Below, one piece after another: positions 5,049-6,649 of a stretch of DNA of 6,649 nucleotides. Origin of the DNA: an uncultured bacterium (GTDB lineage: Bacteria; Bacillota; Clostridia; Christensenellales; QALW01); NCBI GenBank assembly GCA_905214315.1, contig CAJMLN010000077.1, positions 1 to 6,649 on the forward strand, in the 5' to 3' direction. The translations under genes and the position numbers were made by a program. Under the pieces are notes generated by a model. It did not search any database. It had not been told where the DNA came from and was given only the letters and a program-made list of their open reading frames with translations. Position 1 is the first letter of the stretch; every line of letters starts with the position of its first letter.

Positions 5049-5918
5049 TTACAAACCGCCGGTATAAAGCGTCCGCGGAATTACAAATTCCGGATATCCC
5101 ATCGTCCCGGGCGCCACCTCGTATTTATCAAACACAATTACCAGATCGCCGTCCTGATTAAAATAGAAATTCTGGTCCGGAGAAATTTCATAAAAGCCCC
5201 AGAACGTTTTATTATCCGAATACATCCAGTAGATCACATCCGGATCCTCCTCCATCTGCCGGAGCATCTGCTGTTTAATATATTCGCTGAAAACAGAAAC
5301 ATAATCAAAATTCTCATTAAAAACATCCGACAGCGTTACAATCTCTCCCCGGGTCTTATCAATATGATAATAGCGGTACGCATTGCTGCCGGTACCGGCG
5401 CTTTCCGTAACCGTAATTTTCAGAGTGAACCAGTTTTCGTTATTGGTTACGGTTTCATAGTCAATTAATAAATCAAAATGTGAATCCGGAAGCTCCTCCG
5501 CGCTCTTGCGGAAACGGGTAATGATCTCATCTGTCAGCTCTTTTACCTCTTCGTTAATGGCGTCCAGCGGCTCCTGCATACCATCCTCTGTTTCTATCTG
5601 CGGAATCCGGATATTCTCAGAGTGGTTTTCATCCTCTTTTTCGAAATCATACACCGTAATAACGCGCACGATTTTATCCACCACCGGAATTTCCTGCATG
5701 GCATAGGCAACCTCGGGGCTTACATTCGGCAGAACAAAGAAAGCAATCAGCAGCAGCACTGCCGCCGTACGAATACCGATGGTAAAAAAATGCGGCTTTC
5801 TCTGTGTTTTCTTTTGCAGCCATGCCACCGTAAAATCAAACCGCTGCTCCATCTGCTCCGGCATCACGATCTTTTCTTTTTTTAACTGCCGGCGGATCTT
5901 TCTATCCTGCTTATTCAC
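5049..5918 (-). CDS. Membrane-anchored anti-sigma factor with DUF3298 (RsiV-like) domain
   Basis: This 289-aa protein has a basic cytoplasmic N-terminus (1-45) presumed to hold the sigma factor, and one transmembrane helix at about 46-63. The motif NVSPEVAYAMQEIP (65-78) follows, common just after the helix in this class of Firmicute anti-sigma factors. The extracytoplasmic part ends in a DUF3298-type fold, with FYFNQDGDLVIVFDKYEVAPG (251-271) and GYPEFVIP (274-281) as the clearest signature. In B. subtilis RsiV, this domain binds lysozyme and the protein is then cut by signal peptidase and a site-2 protease. The AYA at 71-73 would suit signal peptidase, but the signal sensed here is unknown. 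Translation starts at GTG (5918-5916), overlapping the sigma gene stop by 4 bases, with GAGG about 8 bases upstream. No zinc-binding anti-sigma motif is present. Confidence 0.8.
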   Translation of the reverse strand: MNKQDRKIRRQLKKEKIVMPEQMEQRFDFTVAWLQKKTQRKPHFFTIGIRTAAVLLLIAFFVLPNVSPEVAYAMQEIPVVDKIVRVITVYDFEKEDENHSENIRIPQIETEDGMQEPLDAINEEVKELTDEIITRFRKSAEELPDSHFDLLIDYETVTNNENWFTLKITVTESAGTGSNAYRYYHIDKTRGEIVTLSDVFNENFDYVSVFSEYIKQQMLRQMEEDPDVIYWMYSDNKTFWGFYEISPDQNFYFNQDGDLVIVFDKYEVAPGTMGYPEFVIPRTLYTGGL

Positions 5919-6403
5919 AAAATCGCCTCGCTCTCTAAAATTTCCCGAAGCATTTTTCTCGCCCGGGAAAGCCTCTGCTTTACCGCGTCGGCCGTAAGCC
6001 CTAATACTTTGGCAATATCCTTTACAGACATATTTTCATAATAGTATAAAATAATCACGGTGCGGTATTTCATCTCAAGCGCCAACACACTCTCCCAAAG
6101 CACGGTTTTCTGCTCGCCGGCATCCTCTTGCGCGGGCACTTCGATTTCTTCAATATCCAAAGTATATGTCCGCATTTTTAATATTTTATAACACTCGTTC
6201 ACAAGGATTTTAAAGATCCAGGGTTTTATTTTTTCAAAAAACCTTAAATCCTCCAAATGATCATACCCCTGCATCAACGCGTTCTGCATGGCGTCCTCGG
6301 CATCCTCCTTATTCCTTACAATGCCGATGGCCGTGATATACATACTGTTTTTCAGCTGACTGATTTTTTGACAAAACCACGCGGTTTTCTCTTCCCCCGG
6401 CAT
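5915..6403 (-). CDS. ECF-type RNA polymerase sigma factor
   Basis: This 162-aa sigma-70 family protein of group IV (ECF) contains only regions 2 and 4. Region 2 spans about 15-78, with the conserved NKEDAEDAMQNALMQGY (31-47) and the WIFKILVNECYK segment (62-73) involved in promoter melting and -10 recognition. A variable linker follows. Region 4 spans about 102-156, with the helix-turn-helix MSVKDIAKVLGLTADAVKQR (125-144) and the SRARKML motif that reads the -35 element. It overlaps the anti-sigma gene by 4 bases, the usual arrangement for a sigma factor held inactive at the membrane, and probably belongs to the SigV/ECF30-like branch given the DUF3298 partner. The start has GGAGG at 6414-6410, 6 bases upstream of ATG. 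I could not find a clear autoregulated ECF promoter in the 50 bases before it. Transcription may come from within or before the upstream gene. Confidence 0.92.
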   Translation of the reverse strand: MPGEEKTAWFCQKISQLKNSMYITAIGIVRNKEDAEDAMQNALMQGYDHLEDLRFFEKIKPWIFKILVNECYKILKMRTYTLDIEEIEVPAQEDAGEQKTVLWESVLALEMKYRTVIILYYYENMSVKDIAKVLGLTADAVKQRLSRARKMLREILESEAIL

Positions 6404-6453
6404 TTTATTCCTCCGCCGTATTCTGCAACGTTTTTAAAAATTCCTATCCCTTA

Positions 6454-6648
6454 TTATTTTACAACAGCCACCGTAAAAAGCCACTCTTTCCAGTTCTTAT
6501 AATACTTTCCGAGAATATGCGAATTATCGGCCGTATATTTGTCCGACAGATTTCCGTTCTCATCGTCAAAAAGAGGATTCACATCAATATAAAAAACTGT
6601 TTTCCAATCGGCAAACCCGGATATTTCCTCATTAAACGTATCAATATT
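6454..6648 (-). CDS. C-terminal end of a probable SGNH/GDSL-type hydrolase (partial)
   Basis: The last 64 codons of a minus-strand gene enter from the right edge and stop at TAA (6456-6454). There is no start in the window. The visible part reads as a genuine C-terminus: a hydrophobic strand VFYIDVNPLF (18-27 of the fragment), then DENGNLSDKYTADNSHILG, then YYKNWKEWL. That order (strand, loop, D-x-x-H, then Y-x-x-W helix) is the block V end of SGNH/GDSL esterases and acyltransferases, where Asp and His of the catalytic triad lie. Here D-N-S-H would be the pair. Substrate and cell location cannot be seen. It ends 50 bases before the ECF sigma gene on the same strand, so the two may be co-transcribed. 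Confidence 0.6.
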   Translation of the reverse strand, partial: NIDTFNEEISGFADWKTVFYIDVNPLFDDENGNLSDKYTADNSHILGKYYKNWKEWLFTVAVVK

Positions 6649-6649
6649 G

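Noticed and set aside
5037..5468. 143-codon plus-strand open frame opposite the anti-sigma gene
   Set aside because: It lies antisense to the DUF3298 domain, starts inside the terminator stem, and has no recognisable motifs or binding site.
6404..6453. Autoregulated ECF promoter directly before the sigma gene
   Set aside because: GGAAT and CGTT occur in order but only about ten bases apart, far too close for a -35/-10 pair. No TGAAAC-type box with a CGTC at proper spacing was found.

Overview
The window looks like chromosomal core from an endospore-forming, anaerobic Firmicute of the class Clostridia. Three things suggest this: a SpoIVFA/SpoIVFB pair (the sporulation sigma-K processing module), MinE next to MinD (typical of Clostridia and absent from Bacillus), and strong AGGAGG-type ribosome binding sites with TTGACA/TATAAT-type promoters. 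The genus cannot be fixed from the sequence. I see no mobile element, CRISPR array, tRNA or rRNA.

Positions 1-279 hold no convincing gene. They contain what may be the degraded 3' end of a plus-strand gene, then a hairpin (168-207) that can terminate transcription from both sides. From 4032 down to 280 on the minus strand lies a division, cell-shape and sporulation cluster: minD, minE, rodA (SEDS glycosyltransferase), a SpoIVFA-like protein with a dead LytM domain, and spoIVFB. This resembles the min-spoIVF gene order of B. subtilis and other Firmicutes, but minC is not present upstream of minD. A good promoter sits between minE and rodA. A terminator-like hairpin that also buries the ribosome binding site sits immediately before the spoIVFA-like start codon.

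A divergent intergenic region (4033-4313) carries a perfect consensus sigma-A promoter. It drives a plus-strand pair: a 74-aa CxxC protein of the DUF1858 / hybrid-cluster-protein-associated family, and rpiB (ribose-5-phosphate isomerase B), which begins on the base after the first gene's stop codon. A strong hairpin (5011-5048) separates rpiB from the convergent minus-strand genes.

From 6649 down to 5049 on the minus strand are the C-terminal end of a probable SGNH/GDSL hydrolase (cut by the window edge), an ECF sigma factor, and its membrane-anchored anti-sigma factor with an RsiV-type DUF3298 domain. The last two overlap by 4 bases. Together they form a cell-envelope signalling unit.

Nothing here is clearly a new system. 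The points most worth a second look are the hairpin at the spoIVFA start, the missing minC, and the coupled CxxC protein and rpiB.
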